Below are positions 43,708-54,207 of a stretch of DNA of 64,000 nucleotides, one piece after another. Where the stretch lies: NCBI RefSeq assembly GCF_008084905.1, contig NZ_VSFC01000062.1, forward strand, positions 1 to 64,000. Direction: 5' to 3'. Position 1 is the first letter of the stretch. The number at the start of each line of letters is the position of its first letter. The position numbers and the translations under genes are program-made. Below the pieces are notes generated by a model, which did not search any database, was not told the origin of the DNA, and saw only the letters and a list, made by a program, of their open reading frames with translations. The stretch is from Xanthomarina maritima. Its GTDB lineage: Bacteria > Bacteroidota > Bacteroidia > Flavobacteriales > Flavobacteriaceae.

Positions 43708-45504
43708 ATGAAGCACATTAGAAACTTTTGCATTATAGCACACATTGACCATGGTAAAAGCACCTTGGCAGATAGATTATTGGATTATACTGGAGCTGTT
43801 ACCGAAAGGGAGAAAAAAGAACAGCTTTTAGATAGCATGGATTTGGAACGTGAACGTGGTATTACTATTAAGTCTCACGCCATTCAAATGGAATATACCT
43901 ATAAAGGGGAACAATACGTTTTAAATTTAATAGATACGCCTGGTCACGTAGATTTTAGTTACGAAGTATCTAGATCAATTGCTGCTTGCGAAGGCGCTTT
44001 GTTAATTGTAGATGCAGCCCAAAGTATTCAAGCGCAAACCATATCTAATTTATATTTAGCTTTAGAAAACGATCTTGAAATTATTCCAGTTCTTAATAAA
44101 GTCGATTTACCTAGCGCTAATCCAGAAGAAGTAACCGACGATATTGTAGATTTATTAGGCTGTAAGCCAGAAGAAGTTATCCATGCTAGTGGTAAAACCG
44201 GATTTGGCGTTGACGATATCTTAGCAGCAATTATAGAGCGTGTTCCTGCTCCAAAAGGTAATCCTGATGAACCCTTACAGGCTCTAATTTTTGATTCTGT
44301 TTATAACCCATTTCGTGGTGTTGAAACTTACTTTAGAGTTCTTAATGGAACTATTAAAAAAGGGCAAAACATTAAATTTATTGCAACAGGGAAAAATTAT
44401 TTTGCTGATGAAATTGGGACTTTAAAATTGAAACAATTTCCTAGACAAGAAATTAAAGCAGGAGATGTTGGTTATGTTATAACTGGAATAAAAGAAGCAA
44501 AAGAAGTGAAAGTTGGAGATACACTTACTGATGCTAAAAATCCTACAACAAATATTATAGAAGGTTTTGAAGATGTAAAACCAATGGTATTTGCTGGTAT
44601 TTATCCAGTAGATACTGAAGATTATGAAGAACTTCGTGCTTCAATGGAAAAACTACAACTTAATGATGCCTCATTAGTTTTTACACCTGAAAGTTCAGCA
44701 GCTTTAGGGTTTGGTTTCCGTTGTGGTTTTTTAGGAATGCTGCATATGGAAATTATCCAAGAGCGTTTAGAACGTGAATTCGATATGACTGTTATTACAA
44801 CTGTACCTAACGTTAGCTATCATGCATTTACTAAAAAGTATCCTGAAACTCCTATTATTGTTAATAATCCTACCGATTTACCAGATCCTTCTGGTTTAGA
44901 TCGTGTTGAAGAACCATATATTAAAGCAACCATTATAACAAAAGCTGATTTTGTTGGAAACGTGATGTCTTTGTGTATTGAAAAACGAGGCATGATAACC
45001 AATCAAACCTATTTAACAACTGAACGTGTTGAAATGACTTTCGATATGCCTTTAGCTGAAATTGTTTTTGACTTTTACGATCGTTTAAAGACGGTTTCAA
45101 AAGGATATGCTTCTTTCGATTATCATCCAATTGGAATGAAAACATCCAAATTAGTTCGTGTTGATATTTTATTAAATGCACAACCTGTTGATGCACTTTC
45201 GGCTTTAATTCATGCTGATAACGCGCACAATATTGGTAAAAAAATGTGTGAAAAACTAAAAGAGTTAATACCAAGACAACAATTCGATATTCCTATTCAA
45301 GCTGCAATTGGAGCTAAAATAATTGCTCGTGAAACAATTAAAGCACTTCGTAAAGATGTAACTGCAAAATGTTATGGTGGAGATATTTCAAGAAAACGTA
45401 AACTTCTTGAAAAACAGAAAAAAGGTAAAAAACGTATGCGTCAAGTTGGTAATGTTGAAATACCTCAACAAGCATTTATGGCAGTATTAAAACTGAATGA
45501 TTAA
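43708..45504 (+). CDS. lepA: elongation factor 4 (LepA), back-translocating GTPase
   Basis: The 598-residue GTPase has G1 AHIDHGKST (11-19), G2 RGITIKS, G3 DTPGHVDF, G4 NKVDLP and the four LepA domains, with the unique C-terminal domain rich in lysine ([17 protein letters not shown]) at the end. It remobilises stalled ribosomes. It converges on the antiporter gene with only ten bases between them. Confidence 0.97.
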   Translation: MKHIRNFCIIAHIDHGKSTLADRLLDYTGAVTEREKKEQLLDSMDLERERGITIKSHAIQMEYTYKGEQYVLNLIDTPGHVDFSYEVSRSIAACEGALLIVDAAQSIQAQTISNLYLALENDLEIIPVLNKVDLPSANPEEVTDDIVDLLGCKPEEVIHASGKTGFGVDDILAAIIERVPAPKGNPDEPLQALIFDSVYNPFRGVETYFRVLNGTIKKGQNIKFIATGKNYFADEIGTLKLKQFPRQEIKAGDVGYVITGIKEAKEVKVGDTLTDAKNPTTNIIEGFEDVKPMVFAGIYPVDTEDYEELRASMEKLQLNDASLVFTPESSAALGFGFRCGFLGMLHMEIIQERLEREFDMTVITTVPNVSYHAFTKKYPETPIIVNNPTDLPDPSGLDRVEEPYIKATIITKADFVGNVMSLCIEKRGMITNQTYLTTERVEMTFDMPLAEIVFDFYDRLKTVSKGYASFDYHPIGMKTSKLVRVDILLNAQPVDALSALIHADNAHNIGKKMCEKLKELIPRQQFDIPIQAAIGAKIIARETIKALRKDVTAKCYGGDISRKRKLLEKQKKGKKRMRQVGNVEIPQQAFMAVLKLND

Positions 45505-45514
45505 GTTTTAATAA

Positions 45515-47341
45515 TTAAACTGATAATAGTTTTCCTAAATATACTAAGGCAGAACCTTTGCTAACATCTTTATCACTAATATTGTGTGATGAGATAATTT
45601 CTAGATTTCCATTTAAGTCTTTAACAAATAAAGGGATAATGTTTTTGTCATTGTTTGTTTTTTCTATAAGACTATCATAATGAGATCTATCTTTTATTAT
45701 TATTTCATGAATTGAAGGGTATTCTCTTGCTACTTCAGTAAGAGAAACAAAATCATCAGTATGAGAAAACAATCCTTCTTTTGGGTTGTTTTTAAAGTCC
45801 TTTATTTCATCTGGAGTAACTAATCTAAAGGAGCCATTTTCTCCAAATTGCTTACTGAATTTATTAATAGCATATTTATTAATATCTGTACTTCCAGTTA
45901 AAGCCATTAAATAACCTACATCATTCAATTCAATATTATCTAATAACGTGTCAGAATAAATATCTGTGTTTAAAGCCTCTAAGCCTAATTCTTTTGCTTG
46001 TTTTATATTGGTTTGATTACTGTCAATTAACACTACATGTCTTCCATTAGATTCTAAATAATGTCCTATTAGTCTCGATACTTTAGAGGCGCCTATAATT
46101 AAAATTCCTTCAGATTTATCTAAAAATACACCAACCATTTTTGCAAACATTCTAGCTGTTGTTGCATTTAATAAAACAGTTCCTAGAACAATCATAAAGA
46201 CTAACGGTGTAATATATTCAGCTCCTGGAACTCCTTCTTTTGCAAGTTTTAATCCAAATAAAGAAGCAATACCTGCAGCCACAATTCCTCGAGGTCCAAC
46301 CCAACTAATAAAAAGTTTTTCATTCAATTTTAAATTAGAACCCTGAGCACTTAAAAACACTCCAATTGGTCTTAAAACAAAAACGACTATAGCAAATAAA
46401 ATGGCTGTATTCCAATTATATATTAGTAGTAAGTCATCAAAATTAATATTGGCAGCAAGTAGAATAAATAAAATTGATATTAATAAAACACTTAAAGACT
46501 CTTTAAAATAAAGTAATTCCTTTAAATATGGAGATTTTGAATTACCTAGAACCATTCCCATAACAACTACCGCTAATAATCCTGACTCATGCGCAAACAC
46601 ATCAGATAATATAAAAACCCCTAAAACAGCAGCAAGAGCAAAAACATTCATTAAATAGTGTGGCACCCATTTTTTATTAATAATAAAGTTAAGTGCATGA
46701 GCAAACGTAAAGCCAAAGGTAGATCCAAATAGCACAATTTTACCAAACTCTATAAAAGCTGTTTTTGTGTATTCTCCACCAGCATCTACACTAATAAATT
46801 CAAAAACTAATACAGCAACTAAAGCACCAATGGGATCTATTAAAATACCTTCCCATTTTAAAACTGCAGATACATCTTTTTTAAGTGGTATATTCCTGAG
46901 GATTGGAGTAATTACAGTTGGTCCTGTAACAATAATTAAGGCAGAAAATAAAAATGACATCTTCCAACTTAAGTAAAAAATATAATGAGCAGCTATGGCA
47001 GCTCCAAAAAACGTAACAATAGAACCAATAGTTATTAATTTAGTAATTGTTGGTCCTACATTTTTTACTTCACCCATTTTTAGAGTTAAACCACCTTCAA
47101 AAAGAATAATACTTATAGCTAATGAAACAAAGAAAAATAAGCTTTCACCAGGAAATAATCCTTCTTCTCCATTCCAAATAGGTTCAATCCACTTAGTACC
47201 ATCTGAACTTAAAAATTCTGCAGCTATTGGTCCAACTAAAAGACCTATAAGAATTAAAGGCAAAATAGCTGGTATTTTAAGTTTCCATGCAACCCATTGT
47301 GCTAATATGCCAAGTATAATAATGCCTGCTAATTCTATCAT
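45515..47341 (-). CDS. CPA-type cation:proton antiporter with TrkA-N domain
   Basis: The 608-residue protein has about 12 membrane helices (1-400) in the CPA1/NhaP-like pattern, with a transport-region DPIGALVAV (about 168-176) and GPRGIVAAG, and a C-terminal cytosolic domain (about 415-540) that starts like a Rossmann fold (ILIIGASKVSRLIG, then VVLIDSN). That domain resembles TrkA-N/KTN and could gate transport through NAD(H) binding, although the glycine motif is not canonical. Substrate is Na+ or K+, not determined. Confidence 0.9.
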   Translation of the reverse strand: MIELAGIIILGILAQWVAWKLKIPAILPLILIGLLVGPIAAEFLSSDGTKWIEPIWNGEEGLFPGESLFFFVSLAISIILFEGGLTLKMGEVKNVGPTITKLITIGSIVTFFGAAIAAHYIFYLSWKMSFLFSALIIVTGPTVITPILRNIPLKKDVSAVLKWEGILIDPIGALVAVLVFEFISVDAGGEYTKTAFIEFGKIVLFGSTFGFTFAHALNFIINKKWVPHYLMNVFALAAVLGVFILSDVFAHESGLLAVVVMGMVLGNSKSPYLKELLYFKESLSVLLISILFILLAANINFDDLLLIYNWNTAILFAIVVFVLRPIGVFLSAQGSNLKLNEKLFISWVGPRGIVAAGIASLFGLKLAKEGVPGAEYITPLVFMIVLGTVLLNATTARMFAKMVGVFLDKSEGILIIGASKVSRLIGHYLESNGRHVVLIDSNQTNIKQAKELGLEALNTDIYSDTLLDNIELNDVGYLMALTGSTDINKYAINKFSKQFGENGSFRLVTPDEIKDFKNNPKEGLFSHTDDFVSLTEVAREYPSIHEIIIKDRSHYDSLIEKTNNDKNIIPLFVKDLNGNLEIISSHNISDKDVSKGSALVYLGKLLSV

Positions 47342-47477
47342 ATTAAAGTTTCAATTACTTAAATAAAATACTTATTTTAAATTTCTGTTCTTAGTAAACC
47401 TTAGCAAAATAAGGCATTTTATTTTACAATTGTAAATTTCATTTTAATAACTGAATATTTCTATAAACATTTAACAT

Positions 47478-49256
47478 CTACTTATAGAATGGAAAGAAGT
47501 ATGGGATTATAAAGGAAGCTGCTACCCAAATAATTAAATTTAATGGTGTTCCAACCCTTAAAAAATCATTAAACTTATAGTTTCCAGGAGCATAAACCAT
47601 TGTGTTTGTAGGATAACTCATTGGAGTCATAAATGTTAAAGAGCATGCAAACATAACTGCTACTAAAAAAGGTCGTTCACTAACTTCCATTATAGAAGCT
47701 AAACTAATAACAACTGGTGTCATTAAAGCTGCTGTAGCTTTACTTGAAATTAAGTTTGTAGATATAAAGGTTATTAAGTATAGTAAGCTTAGTGTAATAT
47801 GTGCATCATATTGCCTAAAAGTCTTTTGAATAAAATCTGCAATCGTAATAGCTCCTCCTGTTTTTTCTAAAGCTGTTCCCATTGAAAGAACACCAGCCAT
47901 CATAAAAATCACTTTCCATTCAACTGCTTTGTAGGCTTCTTTTGGTTTAAGAATTCCTGTTAAAATCATTAATAAAGCACCTATCATTGCGCTTATTAAA
48001 ATTGATGTAATGTTTAATGAAGCTGCTAGAACAACACCAATTCCAATTAAAACAGCTGGTATTGCTTTCTTAAAATTGGTTTTTTTCTTTTGATATTCAG
48101 ATAATGTAACTATCAGTTTTTGATTTTCTAAATTTTGTAGTTCTTCTTTTTTTCCTAGAACTAATAGCATATCGCCTTCCATTAATTTTACAGAAGTTAA
48201 CTTATCTACAAATAATTCTCCACGTTGATGAATTGCTAAAACAGACATGTTATATGTGCGTTTAAACTGTAGTGATTTTAATGAACCTTCAGCCAAGGAA
48301 GATCCAAAAGGAATAATTACTTCATAGACTTTATATGTCTTGGTTGTGGCTTCAGCGTATTTCATAAGTTGACTGCCTTTAACCTGATAACCCTTTAAAT
48401 TTAGAAGCCTTGTTAAGGTTTTTGGAGGCAATAAGACTTTTAAAATATCGCCAGATAAAATTTTTGTGTCTGACCTAATATCTTGAATTAAATAAGAATC
48501 TCTAAGGATAGAAATGATATTCGTATTATAATCTCTAACTAATTGAGATTCTTGTATTGTTTTGTTGATATCATTACAATTAGATTCTGCAGTTAATTCT
48601 GTTAGATATTGTTTAGTAATCTTAGTCATTTCATTGTTGTCTTTATTTTTTGGAAGGAGATAAGGACTTATAAAAAACATATAAAAAAAACCGATTACTA
48701 ATAAACATAACGCAGCTAAACTAAATTCAAACATTCCAAATTCCTCTAACCCATAATGTTTAGCATAACTACTAATTAAAATGTTAGTTGAAGTGCCTAT
48801 AAGCGTGCAAGTACCACCAAAAAGAGCGGCAAATGAAATAGGCATTAACAATTTTCCTGGACTAATATTAGTCTCTCTACAAACTGTAAGTGCTATTGGT
48901 AACATAAGCGCAACAACAGCAGTATCGTTGATAAATGCTGAAAAAAAAGCTGTTATTACAAAAAATACAACAAGGGCTACTAAATAATGAATTTTAGCTA
49001 ATTTAATAATCTTATAACTCAACCCTTCTAAAATTCCTGAATTAAAAATGCCTCCACTTACAACAAATATACAGCCTAAAGTAATGGTTGCAGGATGGTT
49101 AAATCCAGAAAAACCTTCTTCAGGATTTAATATTCCAGACACAATAAATAATGCCATTATAAGTATTGAAGTAGTGTCAATTGAAAAGTAATCTTTAACA
49201 AAAAGAAAAACACCAATAATAATGATGACAAATGTTAAGATAAGGTCAATACTCAT
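47478..49256 (-). CDS. SLC13-family permease with two TrkA-C domains
   Basis: The 592-residue protein has membrane helices in two groups (about 1-195 and 385-592) with NDTAVVALMLP and SSKATAALMTPV repeats, the SLC13/DASS architecture. Between them (about 205-380) are two TrkA-C (RCK-C) domains. Family members carry dicarboxylates, sulfate or other anions. It belongs to a minus-strand set with DUF202 upstream and the antiporter downstream, suggesting a link to ion or membrane-potential homeostasis. Confidence 0.9.
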   Translation of the reverse strand: MSIDLILTFVIIIIGVFLFVKDYFSIDTTSILIMALFIVSGILNPEEGFSGFNHPATITLGCIFVVSGGIFNSGILEGLSYKIIKLAKIHYLVALVVFFVITAFFSAFINDTAVVALMLPIALTVCRETNISPGKLLMPISFAALFGGTCTLIGTSTNILISSYAKHYGLEEFGMFEFSLAALCLLVIGFFYMFFISPYLLPKNKDNNEMTKITKQYLTELTAESNCNDINKTIQESQLVRDYNTNIISILRDSYLIQDIRSDTKILSGDILKVLLPPKTLTRLLNLKGYQVKGSQLMKYAEATTKTYKVYEVIIPFGSSLAEGSLKSLQFKRTYNMSVLAIHQRGELFVDKLTSVKLMEGDMLLVLGKKEELQNLENQKLIVTLSEYQKKKTNFKKAIPAVLIGIGVVLAASLNITSILISAMIGALLMILTGILKPKEAYKAVEWKVIFMMAGVLSMGTALEKTGGAITIADFIQKTFRQYDAHITLSLLYLITFISTNLISSKATAALMTPVVISLASIMEVSERPFLVAVMFACSLTFMTPMSYPTNTMVYAPGNYKFNDFLRVGTPLNLIIWVAASFIIPYFFPFYK

Positions 49257-49288
49257 AAAACAACTTTTTAAAAGTTACTTATTAAAAT

Positions 49289-49633
49289 CTAATCATCGTT
49301 TTTAGATTCAGATGTGTAATACAAGCGTTTCAAACTTTTTTTAAGTAATACAAACCTGTACAGTCCAATTATAAAAAAGAGAGCTGAAAACAACAGCGAG
49401 AGCAAACCTAAAACTTGGAAATTCGCAAATTCTTTAAGCTGAAAAAAAGCAATTCCACCCAATAACAAATATAAAGACGACCTGACATAAGACAGTAAAG
49501 TACGTTCGTTTGCTAGCCTAGTTCTTTCAATGGCTAAATAATCTCTTAATATTACTTCTTCGTCTGGTTTAAAGTCTCTACCAAACCGAAGTAATTTCAT
49601 TTTTTTTAATGGGTTTGGGTTAGGTGTTTTCAT
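49289..49633 (-). CDS. DUF202 (YidH-like) small membrane protein
   Basis: The 114-residue protein has the DUF202 signature LAIERTRLANERTLLSYVR (residues 30-48) followed by two membrane helices (about 49-66 and 73-94). It may start at the internal ATG giving MKLLRFGRD. Function unknown. It lies 33 bases upstream of the SLC13 gene and may be the first gene of that transcript. Confidence 0.85.
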   Translation of the reverse strand: MKTPNPNPLKKMKLLRFGRDFKPDEEVILRDYLAIERTRLANERTLLSYVRSSLYLLLGGIAFFQLKEFANFQVLGLLSLLFSALFFIIGLYRFVLLKKSLKRLYYTSESKNDD

Positions 49634-49778
49634 CTAAGGTTTTTTATAAAATTATGATTAATATTAATTAGCAACAAATAAAATATCTTTCTTCATTCAA
49701 ATTTTAAATGTTAAAAAACAACTAATTATATTATTTATTAATAACTTATATTACCTGTTTTATTAATTTGCAGTCCTT

Positions 49779-50639
49779 ATGAAACTATTTCCTATTGAAT
49801 CTGGTAATTTTAAATTAGATGGTGGAGCCATGTTTGGTGTGGTACCAAAATCTTTGTGGCAAAAAACAAATCCTGCAGACAATAATAACATGATAGATAT
49901 TGCTGCAAGATGCTTACTCATTGAAGATGGTAAAAAACTAATTTTAATAGATACAGGAATGGGAAACAAACAAAGCGATAAGTTTTTTAGTTATTATTAC
50001 CTATGGGGAAATGATTCTATAGATAAATCCTTAAAAAAATATGGCTTTCTTAGAGATGATATTACAGATGTGTTTATGACGCATTTACATTTTGACCATT
50101 GTGGTGGAAGTGTGCAATGGAATAAAGATAAAACGGGTTACGAGCCAGCATTTAAAAATGCCCATTTTTGGTCTAATCAAGACCATTGGAAATGGGCGAC
50201 ACAGCCAAATAATAGAGAAAAAGCTTCATTTTTAAAAGAAAACATACTCCCAATGGAAGAAAGTGGACAATTAAAATTTACGTCGCTTCCAGAAATTGAT
50301 TTATTAAAAAATTCAGATTTAGGATTTGATGTTTTCTTTGCAAATGGCCATACAGATAAACAAATGATTCCTATGATTAATTATAAAGGTAAAACCATTT
50401 GTTTTATGGCAGATTTATTACCTACAGCTGGACATTTACCAATCCCTTTTGTTATGGGTTACGACACAAGACCTTTATTAACATTAGACGAAAAAGAAAA
50501 ATTCCTGAATTTAGCAGCAGATAATAATTATTACTTATTTTTGGAGCACGATGCACATAACGAGATTATTACAGTAAAACAAACAGAAAAAGGCGTGCGA
50601 TTAAATAATGTTTATACTTGTAATGAAATATTTAACTAA
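49779..50639 (+). CDS. metallo-beta-lactamase-fold hydrolase
   Basis: The 286-residue protein has the MBL zinc motif THLHFDHCGG, giving H102, H104, D106 and H107. Further ligands are the histidine in FFANGHTDKQ, the aspartate in FMADLLPT and the histidine in LEHDAHNE. The layout resembles N-acyl-homoserine-lactonase-like and related hydrolases, but no substrate can be assigned. A weak -7 element (TTAATTTGC, 49763-49771) precedes it. The S8 protease gene follows after 15 bases. Confidence 0.88.
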   Translation: MKLFPIESGNFKLDGGAMFGVVPKSLWQKTNPADNNNMIDIAARCLLIEDGKKLILIDTGMGNKQSDKFFSYYYLWGNDSIDKSLKKYGFLRDDITDVFMTHLHFDHCGGSVQWNKDKTGYEPAFKNAHFWSNQDHWKWATQPNNREKASFLKENILPMEESGQLKFTSLPEIDLLKNSDLGFDVFFANGHTDKQMIPMINYKGKTICFMADLLPTAGHLPIPFVMGYDTRPLLTLDEKEKFLNLAADNNYYLFLEHDAHNEIITVKQTEKGVRLNNVYTCNEIFN

Positions 50640-50654
50640 TACTTAAAAATTAAA

Positions 50655-52265
50655 ATGAAATTAATTAAACCTTTATTTCTTTCAGTTCTTATAGCGACTA
50701 CTTTAGCTAGTTGTGGTGGTGGAGCTGAAATAGTATCAACTCCTGTTGAAAACATCGACTCTGTTCCATTAAAAGTTTCAGAGTTAACAGAAAAAGAAAA
50801 ACACACTTGGGGACATTTAGATCTTGTTAAAGATACAATTCCTGGAATGAGTGTTGAAAAAGCTTATGCAGACGTATTAAAAACTCAAAAAGGACAAACA
50901 GTAATTGTTGCAGTTATCGATTCTGGAATTGATATAGAACATGAAGATTTAAATGATGTTGTTTGGGTAAATGAAGATGAAATTGCTGGAAATGGAATTG
51001 ATGACGACAAAAATGGGTATGTAGATGATATTCATGGTTGGAATTTTCTAGGTGATGCTTATGATGAACAATTAGAATATGTTAGAATTCTTGCAAGTGG
51101 AGATACTAGCAATCCTGATTATGCTAGAGCTCAAGCTGAATACGATAAAGAATATGAAGAAACTACCGCAAGAAAAGCACAATACGATCAAATTTACGAT
51201 CAAGTAAAAGGCGCTAATGAAGTTATTTCTGAATTTTTAGGTAAAGAAGATTATACAGCAGATGAAGTAAACGCAATTGAATCTGATGATGAATCTGTAA
51301 CAAAAGCTGTTGGTGTATTGAACTTTATGTATGGAAACGGATTCGATTCTACAGAAGCTGCTTTATCATCTATAAAAGGAGGTGTTGATTATTTTACAGA
51401 CAAATTAAACGCAAACATTAATATAGAGTTTAATGGTAGAACCACTGGAGATGATCCAAACGATTTATCTGATGTAGGATATGGAAATAATAACGTGCTT
51501 CCTTCAGAAAAAGGAGAAAGTCATGGAACTCACGTAGCTGGTATTATTGCTGCAGAACGTGGTAATGGATTAGGTGTAGATGGTGTGGCAAATAATGTAA
51601 GAATTATGAGCTTAAGAGCAGTTCCAAATGGAGATGAATACGATAAAGATATTGCTTTAGCTATAAGATACGCAGTAGACAATGGCGCAAAAGTAATTAA
51701 TGGAAGTTTTGGTAAATACTACTCACCTCATAGCGACTGGGTAAGAGACGCTATTGCTTACGCAAGTAAAAAAGATGTGGTATTTGTAAATGCTGCTGGT
51801 AATGAAGGTTTAGATTTAGATCAAAAAGAATGTTATCCAAACGATCAAGTAAATAGTGGTCCAGAAGTATCTGAAACATTTATTACTGTTGGTGCTTTAG
51901 AGCCTAAATATGGTTCTGGAATGGTTGCAGGTTTTTCTAACTATGGGAAAATTAATGTAGATGTTTTTGCTCCTGGAGCAAAAATTTACTCTACAACTCC
52001 AGAAAATGAGTACGATACTAAAGGTGGAACTTCTATGGCTGCTCCTGCTGTTGCTGGTGTAGTTGCATTAATTCGTTCTTACTATCCAAAATTATCTGCT
52101 GCTCAAGTAAAACAAATTATCATGGATTCTGGTTTAGCTTTAACAACTAAAGTAGTTGTTGGAGGAGATTCTGAAGATATCAAACCAATTGGTGACTTAT
52201 CTAAATCTGGTAAAATAATGAATGCATATAATGCCTTAATTATGGCGCAGCAAATGTCAAAATAA
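50655..52265 (+). CDS. S8 subtilisin-like protease, lipoprotein
   Basis: The 536-residue precursor has a lipobox LASC (C20). The catalytic triad is D89 (VAVIDSGIDIEHEDL), H290 (SHGTHVAGIIAA) and S460 (GGTSMAAPAVAG). Asp and His are about 200 residues apart because of a charged insertion (about 125-275), in contrast to the much shorter spacing of most subtilisins. This may shape the substrate site or hold a prodomain-like segment. It is probably active at the outer-membrane or periplasmic face. A terminator follows at 52280-52312. Confidence 0.93.
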   Translation: MKLIKPLFLSVLIATTLASCGGGAEIVSTPVENIDSVPLKVSELTEKEKHTWGHLDLVKDTIPGMSVEKAYADVLKTQKGQTVIVAVIDSGIDIEHEDLNDVVWVNEDEIAGNGIDDDKNGYVDDIHGWNFLGDAYDEQLEYVRILASGDTSNPDYARAQAEYDKEYEETTARKAQYDQIYDQVKGANEVISEFLGKEDYTADEVNAIESDDESVTKAVGVLNFMYGNGFDSTEAALSSIKGGVDYFTDKLNANINIEFNGRTTGDDPNDLSDVGYGNNNVLPSEKGESHGTHVAGIIAAERGNGLGVDGVANNVRIMSLRAVPNGDEYDKDIALAIRYAVDNGAKVINGSFGKYYSPHSDWVRDAIAYASKKDVVFVNAAGNEGLDLDQKECYPNDQVNSGPEVSETFITVGALEPKYGSGMVAGFSNYGKINVDVFAPGAKIYSTTPENEYDTKGGTSMAAPAVAGVVALIRSYYPKLSAAQVKQIIMDSGLALTTKVVVGGDSEDIKPIGDLSKSGKIMNAYNALIMAQQMSK

Positions 52266-52279
52266 ATTAAAAACTCAAA

Positions 52280-52312
52280 AAAACCTCATCTATCAAAAGT
52301 TGGGGTTTTTTT
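52280..52312 (+). terminator. terminator of the S8 protease gene
   Basis: AAAACCTCA pairs with TTGGGGTTTT with one G-T pair, and a T-run follows, 15 bases after the stop codon and just upstream of the M1 gene. Confidence 0.75.
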
Positions 52313-52326
52313 AAATCAAATTAACA

Positions 52327-54153
52327 ATGAAAAAAATCTTTTTATTCTTTTTTAGTTTAAGCTTTCTTTTAACTACAGCTTATTCTAAAGAAATAGAACC
52401 AAATAAAACATCAAGTAATACTGGTTATTGGCAGCAACATGTAGATTACAAAATGGACGTAACTATGGATGTGACTAATTACAGATATACTGGAACACAA
52501 AAATTAGTTTATACTAATAATTCTCCAGATGTGTTAACTAGAGTTTATTATCACTTATACTTTAATGCCTTTCAACCTGGTAGCGAAATGGATGTGAGAT
52601 CTCAAAATATTGCAGATCCAGATGGACGTGTTGCAGATAGAATAGGTAAATTAACACCTGATGAAATTGGTTACTTAAAAGTAACTTCTTTAAAGCAAGA
52701 TGGCATTATTGTAAATTACGATGTAGTTGGAACTGTTTTAGTTGTACAATTAAACAAATCTATTCAACCTGGAGAAAAAGTAACTTTCGATATGGTTTTT
52801 AATGGACAGGTGCCTGTACAAATACGTCGTTCTGGAAGAAACAATGCTGAAGGTGTGGCCTTATCTATGACACAATGGTACCCAAAATTAGCAGAATACG
52901 ATTTTGAAGGTTGGCATGCAGATCCATATATAGGTAGAGAGTTTCATGGTGTTTGGGGTGATTTTGATGTAACCATAAACATCGATAAAAACTATGTAAT
53001 TGGTGGAACTGGATACTTACAAAACCCAAACGAGATTGGTCATGGTTACGAAACTGGAGAAGTAATGCGTCCTAAAGGCAATATGCTATCCTGGCATTTT
53101 AAAGCACCAAATGTGCACGATTTTACTTGGGCTGCAGACCCTGAATATAATCACGATACCATGCAAGTCCCAAATGGACCAATGCTACACTTCTTTTATA
53201 AAAAGACTCTTGGTGCCGAACAATTAGAAAATTGGAAAAAGCTACAACCTAAAACGGTTGCACTTATGGAGTATTTTAGTGAAAATATTGGCACGTATCC
53301 TTACAATCAATATTCAGTGATTCAAGGTGGAGATGGAGGTATGGAATATGCTATGTGTACTTTAATTACTGGAGAACGTAAATTAGGTAGTTTAATAGGC
53401 GTAACTGCACACGAATTAGCACATACATGGTTTCAGTTTTTATTAGCTACAAACGAGGCTAAACACTACTGGATGGACGAAGGTTTTACTAGTTATATTA
53501 GCGATTTTGCTATGGATGCTGTAATGGAAACCAATAATGAAAATCCAACAGCTAATGCTTACAGAGGTTATATCTATCTGGCAACTTCTGGAAAAGAACA
53601 ACCATTAACTACTCAAGCAGACCGTTTTGAATACAATCAAGCGTATAGTATTTCGGCTTATAGTAAAGGCGAAGTGTTTATGGCGCAATTAGGTTATGTT
53701 ATTGGAGAAGACAATTTAAAAGCCACTATAAAAAAGTATTATAACGATTTTGCTTTTAAGCATCCTACACCTAATGATTTTATTCGTTCGGCTGAAAAAA
53801 TTACAAACTTCGAGTTAGATTGGTATTTAATAGATTTTGCTCAAACCACTAATACCATAGATTATGGTGTAAAAGCTGTTAGCGATAATACTGTTACATT
53901 AGAACGTATTGGACTTATGCCAATGCCTATAGATTTAACAGTTACTTATACAGATGGAACCACAGAAGATTATTACATTCCATTACGTATGATGCATGGT
54001 AAAAAACCAACAACAGCTAAAACCATATCTAATTGGGCTTGGGCTTACCCAACCTATACTTTTGAAGCGTCTAAAACCGTTAAATCGGTACAAATTGACC
54101 CTAAAGAAGGTATGGCAGATATTAATAAAGAAAATAATAAATTTGAAATGTAA
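52327..54153 (+). CDS. M1 family metallopeptidase
   Basis: The 608-residue peptidase has a signal peptide (cleavage about residue 20), the zinc site HELAH (H362, E363, H366) with E385 as third ligand 19 residues on (WMDEGF), and a GGMEYAM exopeptidase motif replacing GAMEN. It lacks the long C-terminal helical domain of full-length M1 enzymes. It probably acts in the periplasm as an aminopeptidase. A strong bidirectional terminator follows. Confidence 0.92.
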   Translation: MKKIFLFFFSLSFLLTTAYSKEIEPNKTSSNTGYWQQHVDYKMDVTMDVTNYRYTGTQKLVYTNNSPDVLTRVYYHLYFNAFQPGSEMDVRSQNIADPDGRVADRIGKLTPDEIGYLKVTSLKQDGIIVNYDVVGTVLVVQLNKSIQPGEKVTFDMVFNGQVPVQIRRSGRNNAEGVALSMTQWYPKLAEYDFEGWHADPYIGREFHGVWGDFDVTINIDKNYVIGGTGYLQNPNEIGHGYETGEVMRPKGNMLSWHFKAPNVHDFTWAADPEYNHDTMQVPNGPMLHFFYKKTLGAEQLENWKKLQPKTVALMEYFSENIGTYPYNQYSVIQGGDGGMEYAMCTLITGERKLGSLIGVTAHELAHTWFQFLLATNEAKHYWMDEGFTSYISDFAMDAVMETNNENPTANAYRGYIYLATSGKEQPLTTQADRFEYNQAYSISAYSKGEVFMAQLGYVIGEDNLKATIKKYYNDFAFKHPTPNDFIRSAEKITNFELDWYLIDFAQTTNTIDYGVKAVSDNTVTLERIGLMPMPIDLTVTYTDGTTEDYYIPLRMMHGKKPTTAKTISNWAWAYPTYTFEASKTVKSVQIDPKEGMADINKENNKFEM

Positions 54154-54173
54154 AAATTTAAATAAATAGAAAT

Positions 54174-54207
54174 AAAAAAACCACTTGATAAATCAAGTGG
54201 TTTTTTT
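54174..54207. terminator. bidirectional terminator
   Basis: CCACTTGA-TAAA-TCAAGTGG flanked by seven A before and seven T after forms a strong terminator for both the M1 gene and the convergent hydrolase gene, overlapping the stop of the latter. Confidence 0.92.
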
